In this document: positions 1-6,800 of the stretch, in pieces | Position numbering within the stretch: the stretch's first letter is position 1 | Layout: each line of letters begins with the position of its first letter | Assembly: GCA_031263435.1 (NCBI GenBank) | Contig: JAISFT010000155.1 | Span: 1-11,222, forward strand | Origin: Treponema sp. | GTDB taxonomy: Bacteria; Spirochaetota; Spirochaetia; Treponematales; Breznakiellaceae | Direction: 5' to 3' | DNA length: 11,222 nt | The notes under the pieces: generated by a model | Database searches by the model: none | What the model saw: only the letters and a program-made list of their open reading frames with translations | What the model was told of the DNA's origin: nothing | Program-made: the position numbers and the translations under genes

Positions 1-18
1 AATATGATATATCATATT
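1..18. repeat. 18-bp perfect AT palindrome upstream of transporter promoter
   Basis: AATATGATATATCATATT reads identically on both strands. A second, imperfect AT palindrome follows at about 22-37. Both lie 18-54 bp upstream of the -35 box at 55-60, where an activator site or an AT-rich UP element could sit. Function is inferred from position only, and the window edge cuts off what lies upstream. Confidence 0.4.
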
Positions 19-54
19 ATACCATAATATTATATGAATATCGCAATAATTAAG

Positions 55-83
55 TTGACATTAGCCCAAAACAGCGGTATAAA
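55..83 (+). promoter_or_regulatory. Sigma-70-type promoter of the sugar ABC transporter operon
   Basis: A perfect -35 box TTGACA (55-60) is separated by exactly 17 bp from a -10 box TATAAA (78-83, five of six consensus bases). Transcription would begin near 90, giving a leader of roughly 125 nt before the ATG at 215. The leader contains a small hairpin (TACGGA 173-178 with TCCGTA 185-190) about 12 bp before the ribosome binding site AGGAGG at 202-207. No known riboswitch was recognised in the leader. Confidence 0.75.
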
Positions 84-214
84 AAAGTAAGTTTGCCGGG
101 TTTTTTATTTTACGCTACAAGCTGCTTTCAAAACTCTGTCGACGTTTAAAAATTCCATGTGTTTTGGTCATATACGGATGTATGTCCGTAAAATAAATCT
201 CAGGAGGAATTGTT

Positions 215-1966
215 ATGAAAAAATGGTTGATTGTATGCGCCCTATTTTTAACCGGCGCCGCAATAGCTTTCGCGGGAGGCCGGCAGGGCAGCTCAGGCTC
301 GTCATCTGCGACTGTTACCATCCCCACTTCCACGCGAAACTCAACGCCGGAACTTCCGCCGAATCTGTACGCACCGGAGAAGAAGATCATCAAATTTGAC
401 AGCCCCGTTGTAATCAACGTTGGTCATCAGATCGATCCCAGCGACGATACCCTGCCCGATGGCGACACGGTCGAAAACAACCAGTGGACCCGCTTCCTGG
501 GGCAGGCATCGAATATCGTCATCAAGACGGCGTGGACTGCGGCGATCGGTAGCGACTACGACCAGAGAATCTCTATGGCCATTGCCAGCAACACCCTGCC
601 CGATGCGGTTGTTGCCTCGTCGCGGAACCAGTTCGTCAAGGCATACCAGGCCGGCGAATTAATGGACATTACCAGTATCTTTGATGAGAATGCCGGCGCG
701 TTCCTCAAGGGGAAGGCGGCCATGGAAAACGGCACGTATATCGCCCAGGCCCAGTTCAACGGCAAACTCTGGGCCATCCCCAGCGCCACCGTTACCACCG
801 ACGGCGTGAACCTGGTTATCATCCGCCAGGACTGGCTTAACAGGCTGGGTCTGCCCGCTCCCAGGACTCTTGAAGATGTCGAGAGGGCGGCCAGGGCGTT
901 TTTGGACGCCGGTTTCTGTAGAATTGGTATCGCCAGCCCCGACAGGCGGGCCCGGTTCTACTGTACCTTCCTGGAATCGTCGAACAACCCCTATGGCTTC
1001 GATCCCGTATTCCAGGCCCTGGGTGCAAATCCGGGATATTGGACCAAAGATGCTTCGGGCAGGGTGGTTTACGGCTCCATTTTGCCGGAAATGAAGACCT
1101 CTCTTGCTTTCCTGAACGATTGGTACCGAAAAGGCCTTTTGGACCCGGAAATGGGCGTCCGCGCCGTATCCGACGAAGTCATCAGCGCCAATGCCACCGG
1201 CATCTTCTTTGGTCCCTGGTGGGCCATGGCCTACGGCAATATGTCGTCCCTTACCAACGATCCCACGGCGGACTGGCAGTTCTACCCGATTTACAACAGC
1301 CAGGGCGAGTGGGTTTCCCGTATGAAGGAATTCGGCAATCAGTACATCATGATCAGCAAAAACGCCTCCCCCGATGTGGCGAAAGCAGTAATCGTAACCC
1401 AGAATATCTGGCATGCCAGCGATGCGGTCTTTGATACCAGAATCGACGAAACCTACTGGCAGCCCCTCCGTATGCCTATTGCCAACATGATCGAGACCGA
1501 ACTTGAATACCAGGCGTACTTCCAACTGCTGAACGGGGAGAAAGATCGGGAAGCGTTTAATATACCTTCTGATCCCGCTTCTTGGAACGTGTATCGGAAC
1601 TCTGCACCGGGCAGGCTGCTCGACACGCTGAAAAACTGGACAAGGGGTACAAGGCCGGGAACGGTCCTGCCGATTTCCGATTTTGACCAGTCCAACAACG
1701 ATTTCCAAAGAGCCTATGCGATCCTTACCGGCGACCGGGTGTATTCAACCCAAAGGCCGGACCGGGAAATCTACAGCGCTATCTATGGTATGACCGATGG
1801 CATGCAGCGCAGATGGTCAAATCTTTGGGCCCTTGAACAGGCGATGGTTTCAAATATCATTACCGGCAAACAACCGCTCAGTTACTTTGACCAATTCGTA
1901 GCCCAGTGGAAGGCCGAAGGCGGCGATGAAATTACCGCCGAGGTACAGAGCCTTACAAACAACTAA
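215..1966 (+). CDS. Extracellular solute-binding protein of a carbohydrate ABC transporter
   Basis: This 583-residue protein is the binding component of an importer, acting outside the inner membrane to capture a sugar ligand and deliver it to the two permeases encoded next. The start is fixed by AGGAGG (202-207) seven bases before the ATG. Residues 1-20 form a signal peptide (KK, then a hydrophobic core, then AFA before GG), followed by a Gly/Ser-rich linker at about 21-40. There is no Cys at the cleavage site; the only early Cys (residue 8) lies inside the hydrophobic core, so a signal peptidase I product is more likely than a lipoprotein. The size and the partner permeases match the large LplA/YtcQ-type binding proteins, which in studied bacteria bind oligosaccharides from plant or microbial polysaccharides. 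The ligand here is unknown. A terminator follows directly, which favours excess of this protein over the permeases. Confidence 0.9.
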   Translation: MKKWLIVCALFLTGAAIAFAGGRQGSSGSSSATVTIPTSTRNSTPELPPNLYAPEKKIIKFDSPVVINVGHQIDPSDDTLPDGDTVENNQWTRFLGQASNIVIKTAWTAAIGSDYDQRISMAIASNTLPDAVVASSRNQFVKAYQAGELMDITSIFDENAGAFLKGKAAMENGTYIAQAQFNGKLWAIPSATVTTDGVNLVIIRQDWLNRLGLPAPRTLEDVERAARAFLDAGFCRIGIASPDRRARFYCTFLESSNNPYGFDPVFQALGANPGYWTKDASGRVVYGSILPEMKTSLAFLNDWYRKGLLDPEMGVRAVSDEVISANATGIFFGPWWAMAYGNMSSLTNDPTADWQFYPIYNSQGEWVSRMKEFGNQYIMISKNASPDVAKAVIVTQNIWHASDAVFDTRIDETYWQPLRMPIANMIETELEYQAYFQLLNGEKDREAFNIPSDPASWNVYRNSAPGRLLDTLKNWTRGTRPGTVLPISDFDQSNNDFQRAYAILTGDRVYSTQRPDREIYSAIYGMTDGMQRRWSNLWALEQAMVSNIITGKQPLSYFDQFVAQWKAEGGDEITAEVQSLTNN

Positions 1967-1974
1967 TGTACCGG

Positions 1975-2009
1975 CGTGCCGGGGTATCCATCCCGGCACG
2001 TTTTTATTT
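1975..2009 (+). terminator. Intrinsic terminator/attenuator between binding protein and permease genes
   Basis: A perfect 9-bp stem, CGTGCCGGG (1975-1983) with CCCGGCACG (1992-2000), encloses an 8-nt loop and is followed by TTTTTATTT. It begins 8 bp after the binding-protein stop codon and ends before the permease start. Partial read-through would give high binding protein and low permease levels, a common arrangement in such operons. The same hairpin may also protect the upstream mRNA from 3' exonucleases. Confidence 0.85.
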
Positions 2010-2041
2010 CCCCAACAATTAAGCCAATGAAGGGCAGGCAG

Positions 2042-2932
2042 GTGAAACCGATAAAACCGCAGGTTCATTATAATATAATGGTATTGCCGGGTATTTTATG
2101 GCTGGTATTGTTCAGCATTGTACCCATGGCCGGTATCATCATGGCGTTTCAGGATTTTAACCCCGGCCTGGGGTGGTTCCATTCACGGTGGACCGGCCTT
2201 GAAAATATACAATACCTGTTCTCCATTCGGGAAAGCCGTAACGTCATCCGCAATACCTTTATCATAGCGGGGGGCAAGATAATCCTTAACCTGATAATCC
2301 CCCTGGCCTTCGCTCTGCTGTTAAACGAAGCCGGGAACATGCGGTTCAAAAGAATATCCCAGACCATCGTATATCTGCCCCACTTTATTTCCTGGGTGGT
2401 ACTGGCCAGTATTTTATTAAGCATGTTCGGCTTTGACGGCGTGGTGAATGTCGTCGCACGCCTGTTTGGGCGGGAGCCGGAGGTGTTCATGCGGGACGGC
2501 ATCTTTGCGCGAAACATGATCATCTTTTCGGATGTATGGAAGGAATTCGGCTACAACGCGGTTATTTATCTGGCGGCCTTAACGGGCATTAACCCGGAAC
2601 TGTACGAAGCCGCCGCCATAGACGGGGCGGGCCGCTGGAAATCGACCCTGACTATTACGCTGCCGGGATTGCAAAGTACCATCGTCCTTTTGGCGGTGCT
2701 GGCCCTTGGGAATGTGCTAAACGCGGGCTTTGACCAGGTGTTCAACCTGTACAGCCCCACGGTCTACCAAACAACGGATATTCTGGATACCTGGGTTTAC
2801 CGCATGGCCTTTGTCAACATGGATTTTGCCCTGGCCACCGCAGCGGGTTTGTTCAAGTCCATGGTCAGTTTTGTGATGATTGTCGTTTCCTATACACTGG
2901 CATACAAGCTGGCGGATTACCGCATTTTTTAG
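2042..2932 (+). CDS. ABC transporter permease, LplB type
   Basis: This is the first of two integral membrane subunits that form the sugar channel in the inner membrane. With the GTG at 2042 it has 296 residues. The first membrane segment (about 12-34) is followed by a long stretch very typical of LplB proteins (VIRNT, then LPHFISWVVLA). The cytoplasmic EAA loop that contacts the ATPase is at about residues 189-208 (EAAAIDG then TITLP). Start choice: GTG 2042 has AAGGG (2030-2034) seven bases upstream, whereas the in-frame ATG at 2027 has no recognisable ribosome binding site. A GTG at 1976 would lie within the terminator hairpin and is unlikely. It belongs to the same operon as the binding protein and the second permease, whose ribosome binding site overlaps this gene's stop codon. 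Confidence 0.9.
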   Translation: MKPIKPQVHYNIMVLPGILWLVLFSIVPMAGIIMAFQDFNPGLGWFHSRWTGLENIQYLFSIRESRNVIRNTFIIAGGKIILNLIIPLAFALLLNEAGNMRFKRISQTIVYLPHFISWVVLASILLSMFGFDGVVNVVARLFGREPEVFMRDGIFARNMIIFSDVWKEFGYNAVIYLAALTGINPELYEAAAIDGAGRWKSTLTITLPGLQSTIVLLAVLALGNVLNAGFDQVFNLYSPTVYQTTDILDTWVYRMAFVNMDFALATAAGLFKSMVSFVMIVVSYTLAYKLADYRIF

Positions 2933-2936
2933 GAGG
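2931..2936 (+). promoter_or_regulatory. Ribosome binding site overlapping the upstream stop codon
   Basis: AGGAGG shares its first two bases with the TAG stop of the LplB-type gene (2930-2932) and sits five bases before the GTG at 2942. This supports the GTG start and suggests translational coupling of the two permeases. Confidence 0.8.
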
Positions 2937-2941
2937 CTCCC

Positions 2942-3826
2942 GTGGTATTGAACCGGTCCACCGGATCAAAAATATTCAGCGTAATTAATTATGCGATTCT
3001 GGGGCTTCTCACGGTGAGCTGCCTTTACCCGCTGTGGTATACCCTTTGTGTGTCCATCTCCCAAAAAGCCGCGGTCAATGCCGGCATGGTAACGATCTGG
3101 CCGATAGGCGCAAACCTTACGTCCTACAGACAAATCATGAAGGATACGCTTTTTCTAAACTCCTTCTGGGTTTCGATCCAGCGGACTGTACTGGGTACCG
3201 TTATCACCCTTCTTGTCCTTGTCATGATGGCATACCCGATTTCCAAACCGAAGCGGGAGTACCGTCACCGCAACCGCATCATGTGGCTGGTTATCTTCTG
3301 CATGGTATTCAACGGCGGCGTTGTTCCGTGGTTTATCACGATGCAGCGCTACGGCCTTTTGAACAATGTGATAGGATTGGTGCTGGCCGGCAGCCTGCCG
3401 GTGTTCAACCTGCTGTTAATTATGAACTTTTTCCGCAGCCTGCCCAGGGATCTGGAAGAGGCGGCCATAATCGACGGTGCCAACCCGTGGGTCATCCTGT
3501 TCAGGGTAGTCGTCCCCTGCTCGGTGCCGGTGTTGGCCACCATTGCCCTGTTTACCAGCGTATACCACTGGAACGAGTTTTTTCAGGGACTGGTGCTTTC
3601 TACCGGACAGCAACACTATCCCCTGCAGACTTACATTCAACAGATGGTAGTAACGATACCCTCGGGACAAATGACGCCGGACATGATGATGAAGCTGGAA
3701 CGCCTGTCGAATAAATCCCTGGATGCGGCAAAGGTGTTTATCGCCATGGTGCCGATGCTCTGCGTCTACCCCTTCCTTCAGCGCTACTTTATCACCGGTA
3801 TAATGCTCGGCGCAATGAAAGAATAG
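2942..3826 (+). CDS. Carbohydrate ABC transporter permease, YtcP/LplC type
   Basis: This 294-residue protein is the second membrane subunit of the importer. The N-terminal region (INYAILGLLTVSCLYPLWYTL, split over residues 15-35) is the usual first helix of YtcP/LplC permeases. The middle carries further helices at about 77-98, 113-131 and 141-161. The ATPase-contact EAA loop is near residues 172-191 (EEAAIIDGA then FRVVVP). The C-terminal QRYFITGIMLGAMKE is the standard ending of this family. It starts with GTG nine bases after the preceding stop, with an ideal AGGAGG, so the permeases are co-translated. No ATPase gene follows; related systems in Firmicutes use a shared MsmX-type ATPase. Substrate not determinable from the sequence; a complex oligosaccharide is the likely class. 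Confidence 0.92.
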   Translation: MVLNRSTGSKIFSVINYAILGLLTVSCLYPLWYTLCVSISQKAAVNAGMVTIWPIGANLTSYRQIMKDTLFLNSFWVSIQRTVLGTVITLLVLVMMAYPISKPKREYRHRNRIMWLVIFCMVFNGGVVPWFITMQRYGLLNNVIGLVLAGSLPVFNLLLIMNFFRSLPRDLEEAAIIDGANPWVILFRVVVPCSVPVLATIALFTSVYHWNEFFQGLVLSTGQQHYPLQTYIQQMVVTIPSGQMTPDMMMKLERLSNKSLDAAKVFIAMVPMLCVYPFLQRYFITGIMLGAMKE

Positions 3827-3855
3827 CGTTTACCCCGGGGACGGCTCTTTCTTTC
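3817..3855 (+). terminator. Weak candidate hairpin at the end of the transporter operon
   Basis: GAAAGAA (3817-3823) can pair with TTCTTTC (3849-3855), then AGC (3825-3827) with GCT (3844-3846) around a loop containing the self-complementary CCCCGGGG. A terminal U tract is lacking, although the descending arm is U-rich. It overlaps the stop codon of the second permease. Confidence 0.25.
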
Positions 3856-3907
3856 TACCCCTCTTTGTGGTATATTAGTATCATCGAATGATTTATAGGA
3901 GAAACCC

Positions 3908-4132
3908 ATGTTTGAGGAACAGGTAAAGAGCGCCCTTGATAATGTACGTCCCTCCCTGCAGGCGGACGGCGGAGATGTGGAATTTGTTTCGGTCGCCGAT
4001 GACGGCACCGTATCCGTTAAACTGACCGGCGCCTGCGGCGGCTGTCCCATGGCCCAGATGACCCTGAAAATGGGCATCGAGAACTATCTTAAAAAAGAGG
4101 TCCCCCAGGTTACCGCGGTAGTCGGAGTCTGA
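3908..4132 (+). CDS. NifU-like (NFU domain) Fe-S cluster carrier protein
   Basis: This 74-residue protein consists of a single NFU domain. It begins with the typical short helix (EEQVKSALDNVRPSLQADGGDVEF) split before and after the conserved ADGGD, then has the cluster ligands Cys43 and Cys46 in GACGGCP, followed by the conserved M-T-L-K-x-G-I-E helix. NFU domains receive a [4Fe-4S] cluster from the scaffold machinery and pass it to client enzymes in the cytoplasm. The length is that of stand-alone NFU proteins, without the IscU-like or ferredoxin domains of full NifU, so a nitrogenase-specific role cannot be claimed. The ribosome binding site AGGAGA (3897-3902) lies five bases before the ATG. 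The pbpC reading frame begins 7 bp after the stop, and a GC hairpin downstream may terminate this transcript. Confidence 0.92.
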   Translation: MFEEQVKSALDNVRPSLQADGGDVEFVSVADDGTVSVKLTGACGGCPMAQMTLKMGIENYLKKEVPQVTAVVGV

Positions 4133-4139
4133 CAGACAC

Positions 4140-6719
4140 ATGCCCCAAAAAAACAGCCCCGTCCCTTCGGATTCGGATTCCGGGGGCGGGGCTGCTCTTT
4201 TGGATAGAGCGGATATGGCGGCGGCGCAGAAAAGAAAAAAACGGTTTCGCTCTTGGTTTGGCAAAGCGGCCGCCGCCGCGGTGCTGATGCTGGCCCTTTT
4301 CCTGGGCTGGAATGTCGTTTTTCTGGATATCCTGTCCGCCATCCCCTTTTCCCGGGCCTATGCCGGCCGGGATGGACGGCTTTTTCATATTTTTCTTACC
4401 GCCGATGACAAGTACCGCCTGTGGACCCCGCTGGCGGACTTCCCCCCGGCCTTGGTGGAGGCGGTTCTGCTTCAGGAGGACCGGTATTTCTACGGCCACC
4501 GGGGCATAAACCCCGCGGCGATGTTCCGCGCCGGCTGGGAGACCTACATCAAAAAAAGCCGCCGTATGGGCGCCTCTACCATTACCATGCAGCTTGCCCG
4601 GCTCCGCTACGGCCTCTATACCCGGAACCTGGGGGGGAAGATCCACCAGAGTCTCCGGGCGATCTTTTTGGAGATCTGCCTTTCCAAACAGGAGATCCTG
4701 GAGGCCTACCTAAACCTGGCCCCGCTGGGGGGCAATATCGAAGGCTTTGGGGCGGCCTCCTGGTACTACTTCAACAAGAGTCCCGGGGAACTTACGATGG
4801 GGGAGATACTTATGCTGGCGGTGATTCCCCAAAACCCCGGCCGCCGGGCTCCCCTTGTATCTTCGGAGAGCAGGGCGCTGCCGGAACTTATGGAAGCCCG
4901 CCTTATCCTCTACGAATCCTGGGTTGCCCTTCACCCGGAAGATTCGGTGTTCCGCGCGGAGATGGAAATGCCCCCATACCTGGCGAGGCGCTTCCCCCGC
5001 CGGGCCCCGCACCTGGCCGAATACCTCAATGTAAGATACGGGGAACCGGGGCAGGGCACGGAACGGCAAACCGCCGGGAACCGGAAGCCCGGTCCTGAAA
5101 CCGGGGGTACATTCTTAACCACGCTTAACCTGAATTTTCAGAACATTCTGGAACGGGAACTGGAAGCCTACCTGGTACGAAACAGGGGCTGGGGCATCAG
5201 GAACGGCAGCATCCTGCTCCTGGACTGGACCAGCATGGAAGTTCTGGCGGCTGTGGGCTCCGCGGACTATGCCGATGACGAGATTCAGGGCCAGGTAAAT
5301 GGCTTTGCCAGCAAACGTTCCCCCGGCTCCACGCTTAAACCTTTTGTTTACGCTTTGGCAATGGAACAGGGGCTTATCCACCCGGAAACCATGCTGAAGG
5401 ACAGCCCCAGGGGTTTCAGCGAATACACGCCGGATAACTACCAGGGGGGCTTTAAGGGTCCGGTAAAAGCCTGGTTTGCCCTGGTGGACAGCCGAAACAT
5501 CCCCGCGGTCCAGCTTGCCGGCAGCATCCACAACCCGGATCTTCACGATTTTCTGGTAAAGGCCGGCATTACGGGGCTTAAGGAAAAAACCCATTACGGC
5601 CTTTCGGCAGTCCTGGGGACAACGGACCTGACTATGCTGGAACTTGCCGGCCTTTACGCTGCCCTGCCCAATAACGGAACTCTCAGGGCCCCGCATTTCC
5701 TTCTCAATGAGACCGGAGCGGAACCGGGGGAGGCCGGCCGAATCCTCAGCCCCCAGGCGGCGGCTGTTACGCTGGACATGCTCAAACGGAACCCCGCCCC
5801 CGACGACACCCGTTATGGGGCGGGCCGTTCCTTCCCGGTGGCCTACAAGACCGGCACTTCAATCGGTTTTAAGGATGCCTGGTCAATTGCCGTCTTTGAC
5901 CGCTATGTTCTGGCCGTATGGCTGGGCAATTTTTCCGGGGAGGGGAATTCCGCCTTTATCGGCCGCCTTACCGCCACCCCCCTGCAGTTCCGCATCATCG
6001 ACGCCCTTATCGCGGGAATCCCCGCGGACGGCTTCCTTCCGCCCCGCCCCATGCCAGAGGGGCTTGCCCAGGTCTCCGTCTGCGCCGTCTCCGGGGACAT
6101 TCCCAACGAAGACTGCCCCCAGGTTCTTGACACATGGTTCATCCCCGGCGTCAGTCCTATACACCGCTGCCGTATCCACCGGCGGGTATACATTGATACC
6201 CGGACCGGCTACCGCACCGATGAGACCGCCGAATCTTATATCACGAGCGAAGTCCGGGAATTCTGGCCCACCGACTTACTGGAAATCTTTGCCCAGGCCG
6301 GGCTGCCGCGTTTTCTGCCCCCCCCCTATCCGCCCAAAACAACGGCGTCCCCCGGAGAACCGGGAAATTCAGGGGGATCGGGAAATTCCGGAGAACCGGA
6401 AGACACCGCTGTGGGGGGGACCCTCTCCCGGCCGGCGGAAACCGCGGGTTTCCCCCCTTCGATCATCTCCCCCCTCAGCAACACAACCTACATCCTGCGG
6501 CCCCAGGACGATCGGCGCAACCGCATTGTCCTCCTTGCCGAAGCGGACCAGGATTCCGGCGATATTTTCTGGTTTGCCAATACCCTCTTTTTAGGACGGG
6601 CCAAACCCTATGAACGATTCCTCTGGCAGGGTGAACCCGGCCTTTGGGATATTGCGGCGGTGGATTCCCGGGGCCGCTCCGCGGGACTCCGGGTCAGCAT
6701 TGAATGGGAACCGCGGTAG
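4140..6719 (+). CDS. pbpC: Penicillin-binding protein 1C (bifunctional peptidoglycan glycosyltransferase/transpeptidase)
   Basis: This 859-residue class A PBP polymerises lipid II glycan and cross-links peptides on the outer face of the inner membrane. A basic stretch (KRKKR, 31-35) precedes one transmembrane helix (about 43-62). The GT51 domain shows catalytic Glu113 in QEDRYFYGH, GASTITMQLARL (144-155) and LSKQEILEAYLN (181-192). The transpeptidase domain has Ser397-x-x-Lys400 (GSTLKPF), Ser451-Arg-Asn453 and Lys570-Thr-Gly572. The PBP1C-specific C-terminal part contains SGDIPNEDCP and WFIPGVSPIHRC (651-677), a Pro/Gly/Ser linker (about 725-770) and a BiPBP_C domain (774-855). It is about 90 residues longer than E. 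coli PbpC, partly from this linker and the N-terminus. The ATG at 4140 has only a distant GGAG; an in-frame ATG at 4215 (Met26) would avoid the hairpin at 4154-4201 and keeps the membrane anchor. No alpha-2-macroglobulin (yfhM) gene lies beside it. Confidence 0.93.
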   Translation: MPQKNSPVPSDSDSGGGAALLDRADMAAAQKRKKRFRSWFGKAAAAAVLMLALFLGWNVVFLDILSAIPFSRAYAGRDGRLFHIFLTADDKYRLWTPLADFPPALVEAVLLQEDRYFYGHRGINPAAMFRAGWETYIKKSRRMGASTITMQLARLRYGLYTRNLGGKIHQSLRAIFLEICLSKQEILEAYLNLAPLGGNIEGFGAASWYYFNKSPGELTMGEILMLAVIPQNPGRRAPLVSSESRALPELMEARLILYESWVALHPEDSVFRAEMEMPPYLARRFPRRAPHLAEYLNVRYGEPGQGTERQTAGNRKPGPETGGTFLTTLNLNFQNILERELEAYLVRNRGWGIRNGSILLLDWTSMEVLAAVGSADYADDEIQGQVNGFASKRSPGSTLKPFVYALAMEQGLIHPETMLKDSPRGFSEYTPDNYQGGFKGPVKAWFALVDSRNIPAVQLAGSIHNPDLHDFLVKAGITGLKEKTHYGLSAVLGTTDLTMLELAGLYAALPNNGTLRAPHFLLNETGAEPGEAGRILSPQAAAVTLDMLKRNPAPDDTRYGAGRSFPVAYKTGTSIGFKDAWSIAVFDRYVLAVWLGNFSGEGNSAFIGRLTATPLQFRIIDALIAGIPADGFLPPRPMPEGLAQVSVCAVSGDIPNEDCPQVLDTWFIPGVSPIHRCRIHRRVYIDTRTGYRTDETAESYITSEVREFWPTDLLEIFAQAGLPRFLPPPYPPKTTASPGEPGNSGGSGNSGEPEDTAVGGTLSRPAETAGFPPSIISPLSNTTYILRPQDDRRNRIVLLAEADQDSGDIFWFANTLFLGRAKPYERFLWQGEPGLWDIAAVDSRGRSAGLRVSIEWEPR
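4154..4201 (+). terminator. GC-rich hairpin with T-rich tail after the NFU gene, inside the pbpC 5' end
   Basis: CAGCCCCGTCCC (4154-4165) pairs with GGGCGGGGCTG plus one further G (4183-4194), twelve pairs with one G-U, around a 17-nt loop. CTCTTTT (4195-4201) follows, and A7 (4147-4153) precedes. This has the shape of a rho-independent terminator for the NFU gene, yet it lies within the first 25 codons of pbpC as read from the ATG at 4140. Confidence 0.5.
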
Positions 6720-6753
6720 ATCCTGCCGGAATCGAATCACCGCCCGGCGGATC
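6719..6753. terminator. Possible bidirectional hairpin between convergent genes
   Basis: GATCC (6719-6723) plus GCCGG (6725-6729) can pair with CCGGC (6744-6748) plus GGATC (6749-6753), ten pairs with one bulged T and a 14-nt loop. It lies between the convergent pbpC and malic enzyme genes, overlapping the pbpC stop codon. Neither side has a U tract, so termination is uncertain. Confidence 0.3.
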
Positions 6754-6770
6754 CAAACATTTCAGCAGCC

Positions 6771-6800
6771 ATTCTGTTAGCAGCCGTTCTGTTAGCAGTC
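6771..6800. repeat. 15-bp tandem duplication spanning the malic enzyme stop codon
   Basis: ATTCTGTTAGCAGCC (6771-6785) is followed directly by GTTCTGTTAGCAGTC (6786-6800), 13 of 15 bases identical. Read on the minus strand each copy contains TGC TAA, so the gene ends in Cys-stop and, 15 nt later in the same frame, Cys-stop again. Confidence 0.85.

Noticed and set aside
659..1708. 349-codon minus-strand frame within the binding-protein gene
   Set aside because: It is antisense to a clearly recognisable protein, has no ribosome binding site and shows no family motifs.
1976..2041. Earlier GTG start for the LplB-type permease
   Set aside because: It would place the start codon inside the stem of the terminator at 1975-2000 with no ribosome binding site.
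3827..3907. Own promoter for the NFU gene (TATATT at 3871-3876)
   Set aside because: No acceptable -35 box lies at the correct spacing, so the call is too weak to list as a feature.
5644..6594. 316-codon + strand frame inside pbpC
   Set aside because: It is the shifted reading of GC-rich pbpC; Pro/Arg/Ser-rich composition is typical of a shadow frame.
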